Assembly: GCF_964656455.1 (NCBI RefSeq)
Contig: NC_135723.1
Coordinates: forward strand, 101,757,283-101,821,282
Length of the DNA: 64,000 nt
Direction of reading: 5' to 3'
From: Halichoerus grypus
Taxonomy: Eukaryota; Chordata; Mammalia; Carnivora; Phocidae
Below the pieces are notes generated by a model, which saw only the letters and a list, made by a program, of their open reading frames with translations, ran no database searches and was not told where the DNA came from. Of this stretch, positions 1-12,684 are shown piece by piece; within the stretch, counting starts at the first letter, position 1, and each line of letters starts with the position of its first letter. The translations under genes and the position numbers were made by a program.

Positions 1-1028
1 TCACTTTCTGCATTGTCCTTTAAAAAAAATCCCTCAATAATGTGTTTTTAAGATTTATCAATGTTGATATATATAGTTCTCGATCACAGTTCTAGCATTT
101 GAATCTCAACAGTTCTTTGTTTTCATTTGGGCATTTTCCAGTTTTCTCTAATATACAGAATGGTGCAGTAAACCTCTCTTTATCCACACGTGCTAGTTTC
201 CCAAGAGAAAATAATGCACGCATCGTCCAGGTGTGCACCTCTTCAGCCTTCTCAGCTGTTGCCAGGCGGCTCTTGGGAGTGCTTGTACTGATTTAAACTC
301 CCATCGCTGGTGGTGGAGGGTTTCTGTTTCCGCACAGCCTTGACAACAGTTGATGTTGGTAGACTTAAATTTTTGCCAGTCTAATGAATGTGCATTTCTC
401 TGATGACTAGTAAGGTTGAGCACCTTTCATTGCCTGTTCATATCTTTGCCCATTTTTCTATTGCATTTTTTAGTCTTTTTGTTATAGAGTTTTATGGAGC
501 TGTTTTTGTATACTCTGAATATTAATTTTTTTGCAAATATTGTCTCCTACTTTATGACATCTTTTTAAATGATTTTTTAAATGTAGAAATTTAAAATTTT
601 GATACAGTTAAAATATTCGGTATTTTCCATTTATAATTTGTTTCCATCTTGAAAAATACATTTCTGCTCCAAAGTCATAAAGACTTTCTAAATTTTCTTC
701 TGGGAAAATTTTGAGTTTATTTTTTGAATATGGTGTGAGGTAGTTATTTTACTTATTTTCCAAAAGGAAGGACACTTGTCCCTGGGCCATTTATTAAAGA
801 GTGCATTTTAACTTGTCATTCCTTTTTAATCATATTGAGGTACCATATATGCTTGGGAATATTTCTGCTGTTTTTATTTTGTTTCATGTATGCATTTATT
901 TATCTCTGCTCTAAATTTGTGCTATCTTAAAATACTATTAATTCAGCAAGTGTCTCGATATCTGGTAGGTGTAGTTCTTCCTCCTTTTTCTTTTTCAGAA
1001 TAACCTTGGCTATTCTTAGGCCCTTACT

Positions 1029-1232
1029 ATTTTTTTTTTTTAAGTTTTATTTATTTATTTGAGAGAGAGAGAGTGAGTGAGAGAGAGAAATTGAGAGCAT
1101 GAGCCAGGGGAGGGGCAGAGAAGCAGACTCCCTGCTGAGCAGGGAGCCCACTGTGGGACTTGATCCCAGGACTCCAGGATCATGACCTGAACTGAAGGCA
1201 GACACTCAACCCACTGAGCCACCCAAACACCC
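1029..1232 (-). mobile_element. Can-SINE
   Basis: A poly-T head, GA-rich block and reversed tRNA-like promoter end at the antisense of the GGGTGGCTCAG motif. A 13-bp target duplication, TTAGGCCCTTACT, sits at 1016-1028 and 1233-1245. Confidence 0.95.
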
Positions 1233-1483
1233 TTAGGCCCTTACTCTTATTATAGATTAGATCTACTTATTATGGATTTTAAAATCAGTTTAAGCTCCCT
1301 AAAAAATTATAATGGGGTTTTGATTAGAGACACATTCAATTTATAGATTAAGTTGGGAAAAATATGACATCTTTATGAATTGGGTTTTTCTATCTATGAA
1401 TATGGTGTATTTGTTTTGTTTATTCATGACTCATGTTTTTCAGTCATGTTTTGTAATAGTCTTCATAAAGCTTATATACCTTT

Positions 1484-1674
1484 CTTTTTTTTTTAAAGAT
1501 TTTATTTGACAGAGAGAGACACAGCGAGAGAGGGAACACAAGCAGGGGGAGTGGGAGAGGGAGAAGCAGGCTTTCCGCTGAGCAGGGAGTCCGATTTGGG
1601 GCTCGATCCCAGGACCCTGGGATCATGACCTGAGCCGAAGGCAGACGCTTAACGACTGAATCACCAAGGTGCCC
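1484..1674 (-). mobile_element. Can-SINE
   Basis: Full-length type with a poly-T end at left and tRNA-like head at right. It is one of two copies inserted serially in the same target: the flank GCT(T/C)ATA(T/C)ACCTT occurs on both sides and again after the next copy. Confidence 0.92.
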
Positions 1675-1686
1675 TGCTCATACACC

Positions 1687-1900
1687 TTTTTTTTTTTTTA
1701 AAAGATTTATTTATTTATTTTACAGAGGGAGAGAGTGCACCAGTGGGGAGAGGGTCAGAGGGAAAGGGAGAGAGAGAATCCCCAAGCAGACCTCCTGCTG
1801 AGTGCAGAGTCTGACAAGGAGGCCTGATCCCAGGACCCTGAGATCATGACCTGAGCTGAAACCAAGAGTCGGCCGTTTAACTGAGCCACCTAGGCGCCCC
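1687..1900 (-). mobile_element. Can-SINE
   Basis: Second of the serial pair. It begins in poly-T at 1687 and ends at the GGGCGCC-type head at 1900, followed by another copy of the target (AAGCTCATACATCTTTT). Confidence 0.92.
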
Positions 1901-2049
1901 AAGCTCATACATCTTTTGCTAGATTTAATTTTAAGTACCTTTATGTGTTTGTTGCTGTTGTGAATTTTCTAAAATTACATTTTCTAATTAGTAATTGCTA
2001 GCATATAGGAATGCTATTGAGGTTTTCTGTTTTTTAATCCAACAATCTT

Positions 2050-2253
2050 TTTTTTTTTTTTTTAAAGATTTTTTATTTATTTTTTGAGAGAGAGAGACAT
2101 AGCGAGAGAAGGAACACAAGCAGGGGGAGTGGGAGAGGGAGAAGCAGGCTCCCCGCGGAGCAGGGAGCCCGACGTGGGGCTCAATCCCAGGACTCTGGGA
2201 TCATGATCTGAGCCGAAGGCAGACGCTTAACGACTGAGCCACCCAGGCACCCC
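2050..2253 (-). mobile_element. Can-SINE
   Basis: Full-length antisense copy with a 16-bp target duplication, TTAATCCAACAATCTT, on both sides. Confidence 0.95.
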
Positions 2254-2465
2254 TTAATCCAACAATCTTACTTACTTCTCTTATTTGTTCTGTTAGCTTG
2301 CAGATTCTTATGTTTTCTATGTAGATTGTTAACTGCAAATACTGGTTGTCTCTTTCAATCCCAATATTTCATGTTTTTTTTCTTGGTCTTTTGTACTGGC
2401 TAGAACTTCCCTGCCATAGTGACTAGAACTGGAGGTAGTGGGTGTTTTTGTCTTTTCTGATTTTA

Positions 2466-2739
2466 TTTTTTAATTTTCTTAAACCTTTTTTTAAAAAAGA
2501 TTTATTTATTCATTTAAGAGAGAGAGAGCACACACATATGTGTGAGCACAGGGTGGGGGGGTGGTGGTGGTGGGGTGGGGGTGAGGGGCAGAGGGAGAGG
2601 GAGAGAGAGAATCTTAAGCAGACTCCCTGCTGAGCTGAATGCGGAGCCCAATGTGGGGCTGGATCTCAGGACCATGAGATCATGACCTGAGCCGAAATTA
2701 AGAGTTGAATGCTTAACCAACTGACACCCAGGCGCCCCT
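2466..2739 (-). mobile_element. Can-SINE with expanded simple-repeat tract
   Basis: Antisense Can-SINE flanked by TGTCTT(T)CTGATTTTA duplications. It is longer than its neighbours because the GA-rich body contains a GT/GGTGGG expansion at about 2548-2585. Confidence 0.88.
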
Positions 2740-5200
2740 GTCTTTCTGATTTTAAAGACAATGATATTGGTGTTCCATTAGTGATTACTCTTGGTTTTTG
2801 TGGAAATGCTTTTTTCTGGTTAATACAGTGCCCTTTCTGTTCCTAGTTTACTAAGAGTTGTTTTTTTTTTTTTTAATTGTGGATGGATATTAACATTTAA
2901 GGTTTTTTGTGTATCTGTTGAGATGATCATATGGTTTTGGACATTTAAGGTCCTAATATGATGAATTACATTAATATATTTTCAAATATTGAATAGTCAT
3001 TTATTTCATTCTTGAGGTAAGCCCTACTTGGTTATGAAATACCAACTACCTGCTGAATTGTGTTTGCCAGTATTTATTTGGGGTTTTGCATCAACGTTCA
3101 AAAGTGAGATTGGTCTACATTTTCCTTTCTTGTACTGTTTTTGTCTGGTTTGAAATCAAAATTATAGTGGCTTTAAAAAATGAGTTTTTTAGCTTTCTTT
3201 TCTGTTCTTTGAAACAGTTTATGTAAGATAGGAGTATTATTCCTGAAGACTTAGTCAGTGTGTGACATTCTTGTGGGAAGTGTACTGGATATATTGATTA
3301 AAGCATTACCATTGTCTGGTAAGCACTGCAGCAGGTGTCCCTGAGATACGGAGTTTGTACCTACGTCACATGTACCTGCCGTAGACACGCTCTTCTGATG
3401 ATCTTCCCTGGGTCACCCTCAGGTGACCTTCTGGCATTTGGAAAATAATCCGTCTCTTCTGGTATTCTTCTCTTATTCTGTACCCATGTAAATTTTTTTT
3501 TTATCTGCAGAACTTTTACATTTTTCTTTATTAGGCTTAATCTTATGAGTTTTGATTCATCGTTACAGCTAACTGAGGGGTTTTATTTTTTAATTTGTTT
3601 AAATAATTCGGAAACTATATTTTATTTGTCTTCAAATATGCTATTTTGAAATAATTATAGATTCACAGGCAGTGTAAACAATAGTGTGGCTAGGTCTTGT
3701 GTACCCTTCTCCCTGTTTCATCCCAGACTACATCTTAGGTGACTACAACACAGCATTACACCCAGGAGTCGGACACGAGTGCAGTGTGTGCAGTTCTGTA
3801 CATTTAGCCCATGTCCTGTCATCATCCCTACAGTCAAGATACGGAACTGTCACATCACCACAACAATCTCTCCTGGACAGTCTCTTTACAGTTACACTCC
3901 CTTCCCCTCCCTCCCACCATTCCTAACCTTTGGCATCTACTGATCTGTTTCTATCTCTGTACCTTTGTTTTTTTTTGAGAATGTTTTATAACTGGAATCA
4001 TACAGTATGTGTCCTTTTGAGATTGGCTTTTTACTTGGAATAATGCCTTTGAGATCCGTCAAAGTTGTTGCACGTATTGATAGATTGTATCTTTATCTGA
4101 GTAGTATTCCAGTGTATGGATGTACCACAGTTTGTTTAAACATTCATCTATGGAGGAACATCTTGGTTATTTCCACTTTTTAGCTATTACAAATAAAACT
4201 GCTATGAAAATTGTGTTGCAAAAAAAAATTATGTACAGGTTTTTGTGTGGACATAATTTTTCATTTCTCTAGATAAATGCTGTGTAGTGCAATTGCTGCA
4301 TTGTATGGCAAGTTTATGTTTAGTATTATTAAGAAACTGCCAATGTATTTCCCATAGTGGCTGTATCATTTTGCATTTCCACCAGCTGTGTATGAGAGAG
4401 CCAGTTTCACTGCATCCTTGCCAGCATTTGGTATTGTCACAATTTTTTATTTTAGCTGTTCCCATAAGTATGTAGTGATATCTCATCATGGTCTTAATCT
4501 TCATCTCCCTAATGACCAGTGTTGTTGAACATCTTCACATGTGCTTATTTTCCATCTGAGTATCTTCTTCCCTTAAATGTCTCTTCATGTCTTTTGCTCA
4601 TTTTCTAATTGGATTGCTTATAATTTTACTGTGAAGTTTTGAGAGATCTTTATATATACTAGATATGAGTCCTTTGTTGTATATGTGGTTTGCAAATAAT
4701 TTCTCCCATTGTGTAGCTTCTCTTTCCATCTTCTTCCCAAGGTCTTCTGCAGAGCAAAAGGCTTAACTTTTGATACACCAGCTTTTGGATTCATTGGTTT
4801 TTCTCTGTTTTTCTGTTTTAAATTTTATTGATTTCTGCTCTTATCCATATTTCTTTCCTTTTTCTTGCTTTGGGTTTATTTTGCTCTTCTTTTTCTAGGT
4901 TCTTAATGTGCAAACTTAGATTATTGATTTGAGACTTTTTCTCTTTTCTGATGTAAGCATTTAGTGTTAAAATTTTCCCAGTTAGCACTGCTTTTGCTGT
5001 GTCCAACGCATTTTGATATTTTGTATTTTCATTTTCGTCCCGTTCATGTGGTTTTTAGTTTCCCTGAGATTTTCTCATTGACTCATTTAGAAGTATGTGG
5101 TTTAATTTCCAATTGTTTGAGGGATTTTCTTGTTACCTTTCTGTTATTGATTTTTGAGTTTATTCTGTTGTAGTCAGAAAGCACACTCTGTATGACTTTA

Positions 5201-5387
5201 TTTTTTTATTATTTTTAAAAGATTTTATTTATTTATTTGACAGAGAGAGAGAGCATAAGCAGGGGGAGCAGCAGGCAGAGGGAAAGGGAGAAGCAGGGAG
5301 CCTGATGCTGGACTCGATCCCAGGACCCTGGGATCATGACCTGAGCCAAAGGCAGATGCTCAACCAACTGAGCCACCCAGGTGCCCC
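5201..5387 (-). mobile_element. Can-SINE
   Basis: Antisense copy inside L1 ORF2 sequence, flanked by TGTATGACTTTA and TGTACGACTTTA. Confidence 0.93.
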
Positions 5388-5940
5388 TGTACGACTTTAA
5401 TTCTTGTAAAATTATTAAGGTTTCTTTTATGGCCCAGTATAAGGTTTATTTTGGTTCCATGGGCACTTGTAAACAGTGTATACTCTGTTCTCATTGGGTG
5501 GAGTGTTCTGTATATGTTGCTTAGTTCCCATAGGTTGATGGTATTGTTAAGTTTTTCTGTCCTTGTTCTATCAGTTGTTGAGAGGTATTGATGTCTACAG
5601 CTATAATTGTGGATTTGTCTGTTTCTCCTGTCTGTTTCTGTCTCACGTATTTTATATTTCCATTCTTTGTTACATGCACATTTAAGATTGCTGTGTCTTC
5701 TTGATGGACTGACCCTTTTTTTTTTTAATGTTCTTCTCTATCTTCTCTTTCTTTTTTTTTAATCTTCTCTTTCTTTACTATGAAGTTTACTTTTTCTGAT
5801 CACAGTATAGCCACTCATACTTTCTTTGATTAACATTTGTGTGGATATCTTTTTCTGTTCTTCTACTTTCAACCTGCATATATTCTTACATTTGAAGAGA
5901 CTTTTTTGTAGACAGCATAGAATGCAGTCAGGTTTTTTTA

Positions 5941-6150
5941 TTTTTTATTTTTTTTAGCTTTTAAAGATTTTATTTATTTATTTGAGAGAGAGAGAATGAG
6001 AGAGAGAGCACATGAGAGGGGGGAGGGTCAGAGGGAGAAGCAGACTCCCTGCCAAGCAGGGAGTCTGATGCGGGACTCGATCCAGGGACTCCAGGATCAT
6101 GACCTGAGCCGAAGGCAGTCGCTCAACCAACTGAGCCACCCAGGTGCCCC
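5941..6150 (-). mobile_element. Can-SINE
   Basis: Antisense copy with a perfect 18-bp target duplication, TGCAGTCAGGTTTTTTTA, at 5923-5940 and 6151-6168. Confidence 0.96.
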
Positions 6151-7369
6151 TGCAGTCAGGTTTTTTTAATCCACTCTGCCAATATCTGTCTTTTAATTGA
6201 TATAGTTAGACCACTTATATTTATTGTAATTACTGATTAGTGCTTTTTCTGTTTGTTCTTTCTGTTTTTTGTTTCTTTGTTTTGTTTTACCTAAGTTTCT
6301 GGGGATTATTTGAACATTTTTAGAATTTTATTTTGATTTATGTATTGGTTTTTTTGAGTACATCTCTTTGTGTAGCTTTTTAAATGGTTGGCGTGGCTAT
6401 TACATTAGCTATACATAACTTTTCTTGTTCTACTGGTGTCAACACCTTACTAGTCTGAGTGAAAGGTCCCTTTACCCTCCCACATTTCTAATATAATTGC
6501 CTCAAATATTTCTTCTACATACATTGAGAAGGACATCAGTGTTATAATTTTTGCTTTAACTGCCAAACATAATTTAGAAAAACTCAAGAGGAGAAGGAAA
6601 GTAATTATGCTTATTTTTGTTCTTTCCATTTTTCTTCCCTCCTGATGTTCCAAGATTCCTTTTATCATTTCCTCTGTTTAGAGAACTTTCTTGAGCCATA
6701 CTTTTAGAGTAGGTATGCTAGTGACAAATTCTCTTAGCTTTTGTTTATCTAAGAATGTCTTGATTTGCTCTGCATTTTTGAGGGATATTTGGGCTGAATA
6801 TAGAATTCTGAGTGGACAGTTCTCTCAGCACTTGAAAAATATGCCATTTCTTTCTGGGTGCCCTGATTTCTGATGAGAAATTTGATGGAGGCTTTCAGAA
6901 TTTTTTCTTCGGTCTTCAGTTTTTAGAAGTTTGGCTGTAATGTGTCTTGGCATGGATTTTTTTGGTTTATCCTGTTTGGGGTTTGTTCAGTGTTGAATCT
7001 GTAGGCTTATTTCTTTTTTAGTCAAGTTTGGCAGATTTTTAGCCATTATTTCTTTGAATACTTTTCCAGTCCTACCTCCTTTCTCCCCTCCTTCTGGGAC
7101 TTGGAATGCATGAATGTTAGTGCTTTTATTATATATCCTACGTGTCCCTAAGGCCCAGTTCATTTGCTCTTTAGTCTGTTTTCTTTGTTGTTCAGATTGG
7201 GTAGTTTCTATTGTTATATCTTCGAGATCAGTGATTCTTTCCTCTGTCCTTTTCTGCTGTTGAATTCATCCACTGAGATTTTTATTACAGGTATTGTGTT
7301 TTTTAGTTCCAAAATTTCCATGCAGTTTTGTCTCTGTGTTCTATCTTTGCTTTCAGTTTGTGTTTCTTT

Positions 7370-7548
7370 TTTTTTTTTTTAATTTGCGAGAGAGAGAATG
7401 AGAGAGAGCACGAGAGGGAGGAGGGTCAGGGGGAGAAGCAGACTCCCTGCTGAGCAGGGAGCCCAATGTGGGACTCGATCCCGGGACTCCAGGATCATGA
7501 CCTGAGCCGAAGGCAGTCGCTTAACCAACTGAGCCACCCAGGTGCCCC
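7370..7548 (-). mobile_element. Can-SINE
   Basis: Antisense copy flanked by AGTTTGTGTTTCTTT on both sides. Its tRNA-like head is very close to the other copies of the 'CCTGGAGTC' subtype. Confidence 0.94.
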
Positions 7549-8569
7549 AGTTTGTGTTTCTTTGCTGAGACTTTCTTGTATTTTCCATTGTTTCAAGTGT
7601 GTTTGTAATTGCTCATTGAGGCATTGTAAGATGGCTCCTAAAGTCTTGTTTAATAATTCTGTTATCTGTGTCTTCTTGGTGTTGGCATCTGTTGATTGTC
7701 TTTTCTCATTTCATTTGAGATGTTTCTGGTTCTCGCTATGGTGAGAGATTATTTTTATTGAAACCTGGACATTTTAAATATTATATTCTGAGATTCTGGA
7801 TCTTGTTTAAATTTGATGTTTTAGCAGGTTACTTCTGATACCACTCCAGCAAGGGAAGGGGGATGCCCCTTGTTAATGCCATTTTGAGGTTGAAGTTCAG
7901 GGTTTCCTCTTGGCCTTTGTTGACACTCTGTTGGGGAGAACTCCATGTTACTGCTCATTGAGGGTGGGAGGTTCAGCTTCTGCACTAGGTCTCAGCAGGT
8001 GGTATATCCTGGCCAGGAGGGACAGGAGTGCCTTGTTACTGCTGGTGGTGGTTGAAGTCCTGACTTTCCACTAGGCCTCCTCTGATGAAACCGCAGCATT
8101 GGAAGCAGAGAAATGGATTGATTCTGCTGGGTGGGATGGAAGTCCAGCTTCCCCAGGAGGCGTCTGCGCTGTGGGGGAGGGGTGGTTTGACTGGAGTCAA
8201 GCAGGTATTGTTTAGAAGTTTTTTTTTTTATCTTTTCAGACTGCCCCTTTATCTTCTTTGGCTGGAGCTAGCAGGCTGTTCTGGAGACACCTTTTTTGTT
8301 TTGAGCTCATTGTGTTGCCAGCCTGCCCAGCACCTAGCATGAGCTGCATGAGACAAAAAGAAGGCCCAGAAAACTCACTGCTGTGTTGTTCCTGGGGCCC
8401 TGCAGTCCCCAGCTAGTCTGCCTGCTCTTCCCCTTTCAGCCTCTCCATTTCTTTCATGTAGAAAGTCCAGAGGTTCTGGCTGTGCGTAGTGAGAGCAACA
8501 GGAAAAATATGTTAACTACCCTTGCAGAAGCAAAAGCCCAAGTTTAATTAATTTTGTAGATAATATATT

Positions 8570-9230
8570 CATATGCCATGGAAGTTAAATGGTATAACAA
8601 GATACACAGTGAGAATTTCGTCTCCCACTTACTTCCCCTCTTAGATGACAGCTGTCATTGCTGGTTTCTTGTGTGTCCTTCCTGAGATACTCTGCACGTA
8701 CCAGCGGTTTTCACGCACATGGTGGCATTTTGCCACATCCACTGCTCTGCGCCTTGTGTTTTTTCTAACACTGTATCTTAGTGATCCTTTTAGAGTCATA
8801 TATGAAGACCTTTTTCATTCTTTTTTATGGCTTCATGATATTCCATTGCATGGAGATGCCTCCTCTGTGTAACCAGTTGGAATGTGTCAGTGTTGACTCT
8901 ATTATCAGTTCTATTTATTGTCCTTTTCTTCTCACTGTCTTCCCTGCTTATCTCTGAGTCAGGGTCTGTTCTGTATGTTGTGGAGGGCCGGAGATCGCTG
9001 CTGGGGCCACAGGGATCCTTACTCTGTGATGAGTCACATAATCTGTGAATACTCGTGGATAGTCTTTGATAGCGACTCTCTTAGACACATTTCTCTGTCA
9101 TGTTCAGAAGGACTGTTTGGACCACATCTTGCTTTTCAGAGGCATAAACAAAAGATCGTGAACATAAGCTCTATATACCTTTACTCTGTTTCATGGATTC
9201 AGTTGCTTCATGTATAATAATAGTTAATAA
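8570..9230. repeat. Old L1 3'-UTR-like fragment
   Basis: The stretch resembles degraded L1M 3' UTR ('cttcatgatattccattgca'-type phrases near 8830). There is no coding capacity, and family and limits are uncertain. Confidence 0.4.
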
Positions 9231-10987
9231 TAGTTAAAAGAAGTATACTTTATGGTTTTAAAAAATGTTTTTCTTATTTCTAATGGCCACTAAAACATAG
9301 ATCTACTGATTTGGGGCCAGAGTACTTTGATTACCTTTTTCGGGAGGGATAAGATTTACTTTGTTTTCATTTAGGGTTTGAGTGTGGTAGTGTCACCTCA
9401 CTAAGTCTGGCATTTTTCCTCAAGGTGATGATTTTTCTTTTGGGTAATATATTGCCCCCAAATTTCTGGTAAACTTGAATGATGTCATGAATTGCTGAAT
9501 CTTTTTGCCCTTGTCTCTTCACAATTTTTTATTTTGACTTGGCAGTTTAATTCTAAATTCATGCATAATTAAGTTTGATCTTGCCCAGAGGATAGAATCT
9601 GTCCCTTGTACTGGTACATCGTGTGAGGACTGGGAGATTTGCTGCGAGCCATCTTGCCGGGGGCCCTTCGCAGTACAGGACGTGCGCATCGGGTGATGCA
9701 GTGTGTCTGTCCGTGTGTGGCGTGGTCAGTTTCCAAAGGTGGTTTTATTTGTTTCTACAGATCGCCTCAGCCAGTTAGGGCCCACCAGACTTCTCTGCCC
9801 TCTCACCAGCCTCAGGGCTCTGGACATGCTCACTGCCTCCGACTTGGACACTCTCGCTAGGCTCTGTCCCCAGCATTTCCACACCACACCCGCTTCTTCA
9901 GTCCAGCAGAAATCCTGTCCCTTAGATTTGTGCCACCTTTTATAACTCGAAAGCTTTGAGTCTAAATGTGGCAGTGAGTTGGAGTGAGGAAAGGAGGTGG
10001 GCAGAGTGGTTTCTGTCCTGGACCTTTCCCTTTTCACCTCTTCCACCTGTTACTGCAAGAGACGCCTTTCTGAGAAGAAGGATTCAGTCACTTGTGAAGC
10101 TTTGTTGCGATTCTTCATTTGTAATAAATTGGGGATTTCACATAATCTACTTTAAAAATAATTGTATATGTTTACTAATTTGTTTTGGAATAAATTTGAT
10201 GAAGATGAATTAATGGGAGCTCAGAGGGTGATCAAGGCTTAGGAATTTAAGTGGGAAATTGAATCTTTGCGAAGCTTCCACATTTCATTAGATGTTAAAT
10301 TCTGGAGTGAAGTCCTATTTGATTATTTACTACTAAGTATACTCCCAAATACCAAGGTTAACCTCTTAAGGAAATAATGTATCATAAAGCCATTGATACT
10401 TTTATATAATACAGCTATTTGATTATTGTACTTATCTTTTCATGATGGATATTAGCCAGCAATCTCTTTATTTTTCCTTTTAATGAAGTCAGTTATTTTC
10501 CTATGATAAGATTAAAAATAAATATTTTAAATCTGATGCAGAGTTTTAGTGAAATGACTTAAGAGTGTATAGGTATTATTTTTCAGTTTACTCTTTTGTA
10601 TCATATTTTTAACTTTGTCTACTTCTGTATTGTATTTTAAAATTTGGAACCTATTGATATATACTGTACTCCATGGGCATTTCCTTTACTATCTCGAGGG
10701 ATTTTTCCAGATGAAATTGAGAGATTTAGTGATGTCATTTCTGTCCGATTAGCAGCAGATCAGCGAAGTTCCTTTGTGCCATTCTGAAAAGAACGCTGTG
10801 ACAGAAAACTTGTTTCTGTATTTTATGTACTCATTGATAGTGCGTTTTCTGTGAACACCTCCACCCCCGATAAAACCCTAACACTGAAAATGTACTTGTA
10901 CATACATGGGGATTATAGTGTCCTTTCTTGATCATTCAAATAAATGTGAATAGTGATGGAAATCTTTGTGTTTTTGTTTTTTTTAAG
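9231..10987. other. Intron, no recognised element
   Basis: AT-rich intronic sequence upstream of the first visible ACTR3B exon. Open frames at 9639-10213 have no recognisable domain, overlap on both strands and have no codon or splice support. The last bases form the T-rich tract and AG acceptor at 10987. Confidence 0.7.
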
Positions 10988-11112
10988 GTATTGCCATCAG
11001 AGAGTCGGCAAAGGTAGTTGATCAAGCCCAAAGGAGGGTGTTGAGGGGAGTCGATGACCTGGACTTTTTCATAGGGGATGAGGCCATAGATAAGCCCACG
11101 TATGCCACGAAG
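10988..11112 (+). CDS. ACTR3B: ACTR3B internal exon, residues ~34-75
   Basis: This exon encodes the end of the first actin subdomain segment of Arp3B. Arp3 proteins pair with Arp2 in the Arp2/3 complex, which nucleates branched actin filaments in the cytoplasm. The exon follows a T-rich tract and an AG acceptor, opens with GT completing a split Cys codon, then reads 41 codons starting [14 protein letters not shown] and ending at PTYATK, before a GTGAGC donor. The paralogue call rests on residues as I know them: IRES, VVDQ, RVLRG and EAIDK match ACTR3B, whereas ACTR3 has IKES, VGDQ, RVMKG and EAIEK. The exon is intact, with no stop. Exons for residues 1-34 are not in the window. Confidence 0.95.
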
Positions 11113-11761
11113 GTGAGCTCCTGAGGAATTTGCTTCTTTAAGTGTGTAGCCAAGAACGGAGCCGTAGAATGCATAATGCAAAATGGCAGATTATCTGGAA
11201 ATTGTACTTACGAGTTAGGGGTCCATTTTTATTCTTATGTTTAAAAAGGTTTGCTGTTTTTGAGTGGGGTATTTCTGATGCGGGGAGTGAAGTGAATTTA
11301 CAAAACTCTGGAAGGCACACCTGACATGGCAGCTCTGGGTTACACGCAAGAGCACAATCTGCTCCTGTGCAGTTGCAGGTTGACTGATTAACCCATCAGG
11401 TACGGGAAGTTACAGATGGATTAATGAAAAAAAAGGACTAAAATTAAGTAGACATTTGTTCTAGGAAAAAAAAAAACCCTCCAGATTAAATGGTATCATG
11501 GATTGTCTGCACTTTTCCATCTGTTACCCATTGTTAGGATGGTTCTCCGTACTTCGAAGTGGGTGCAGTAGAATATAAACAGTAGTGTAGCTTAATCTCT
11601 CTGCTAAAGTGCCTGTTGTTTCTTTCCGTGAATTCGCGTCAGTCCCCGTGCAGAAGGCCGGACTCTCCACCAACCCAGTCTGTCCTGGGCCGGCGTTGTG
11701 GGGCTCTTAGTCTTACTGCTGTGAACTGAAGCTTGATGTATTTTGGTTTCTCTTGCCATAG
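11113..11761 (+). other. ACTR3B intron (649 bp)
   Basis: Short intron bounded by GTGAGC and CATAG. I recognise no repeat or gene in it. Confidence 0.85.
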
Positions 11762-11872
11762 TGGCCAATAAGACATGGAATAATTGAAGACTGGGATCTT
11801 ATGGAAAGGTTCATGGAACAAGTGATTTTTAAGTATCTTCGAGCTGAACCTGAGGATCATTACTTTTTAATG
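11762..11872 (+). CDS. ACTR3B: ACTR3B internal exon, residues ~76-112
   Basis: Exactly 37 codons lie between a CATAG acceptor and a GTGAGT donor, starting [17 protein letters not shown] and ending EDHYFLM. This is the conserved actin-family stretch that follows the DNase-loop region, with the 'WPI.HG...DWD.ME' signature shared by actins and Arps. The reading frame joins the previous exon in phase 0. IIEDW and the terminal FLM favour ACTR3B over ACTR3, which has IVEDW and FLL. The intron before it is only 649 bp, while the one after it is more than 10 kb. Confidence 0.96.
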
Positions 11873-12561
11873 GTGAGTAACTGGAACTAAGGGGATTATA
11901 TCCCTCAGAATTCCAAATTATGTAGATTTTTTTTTTTTTTTCAGATTACTTAGATTTTAAACTCAAGATACTCTTCTCTGGAGAGTTTTTAATTCTTGTT
12001 AAATCTGTTTGTATGAATTGGGGTGCTTTTTTGGCAAATAACAGAAAACTCAACAGAAATGTCCAAAATCAAAAGGGGCTCATTATCTCTCAGAAGAGGA
12101 AGGCCAGAGCTGGGCGGTTCCAGGGCTGGTTACCCTTGGGCTCTAGCGTGGCCTCTTGTGTTGATTCCCTGCAGGTCCCGGGGTGGCCACCCAAGCCCCT
12201 ATACCACCTTTCGGTTTATACACTTTCAGAGGTAGAAGCGTTTTGTAAGAATGAAGTTCCCAGCAGATGTGTCCATCTGTTCCTGCCTGGCCTGGTCGCT
12301 AGCAAGGGGAATGGAATAACAGTAGACTAATCACATTTCTTCCCTGGGGCTGGGTGGGGGACTGTCTCTGATCACCTGGCCCCGGGACGGTAAGTACCTA
12401 AACAGGCCTCCCTCTGTAAGGAAGATGGAGGGAGGAATGCATCTGGGTAGGAAACCATCTGTGTACTTTGATGTCCTCCTGAAGTAACTTGATGACCATG
12501 ATTTTTGCTTTATAGCAGAGGAAACCGAGTCAAAAGATTATTTTGCCAGGGTTTAAATCTT

Positions 12562-12684
12562 TTTTTTTTTTTTTTTTAGTTTATTGTTTATTTTTAAGTA
12601 ATCTCTACACCCAGCATGGGGCTTGAACTCATGACCCCCGAGATCAAGTCTCATGCTCTTCCGACTGAGCCAGCCAGGCACCCC
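12562..12684 (-). mobile_element. Short Can-SINE
   Basis: A shorter subtype lacking the GA-rich body, flanked by a 14-bp duplication, AGGGTTTAAATCTT, at 12548-12561 and 12685-12698. Confidence 0.93.

Larger units (their letters stand above)
60..8520 (-). repeat. Old antisense L1 mosaic (ORF2, ORF1, 5' UTR)
   Basis: Read on the - strand this stretch runs from an L1 5' UTR at the right to a 3' UTR at the left. 8510-7750 has the GC-rich, internally repetitive 5' UTR. Roughly 7750-6300 is ORF1/leader-like. 6245-4790 translates in pieces as the ORF2 endonuclease domain and the start of the RT linker; for example 5006-4818 reads DTAKAVLTGKILTLNAYI. 3300-2760 is RT and 1300-60 is the ORF2 end plus 3' UTR. 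3650-4790 looks like a second 3'-UTR fragment, so at least two L1 insertions are mixed. 3300-3650 was not assigned. All frames are full of stops; it is dead. Seven full-length-type Can-SINEs from 1029 to 6150 and one at 7370 interrupt it. Confidence 0.75.
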
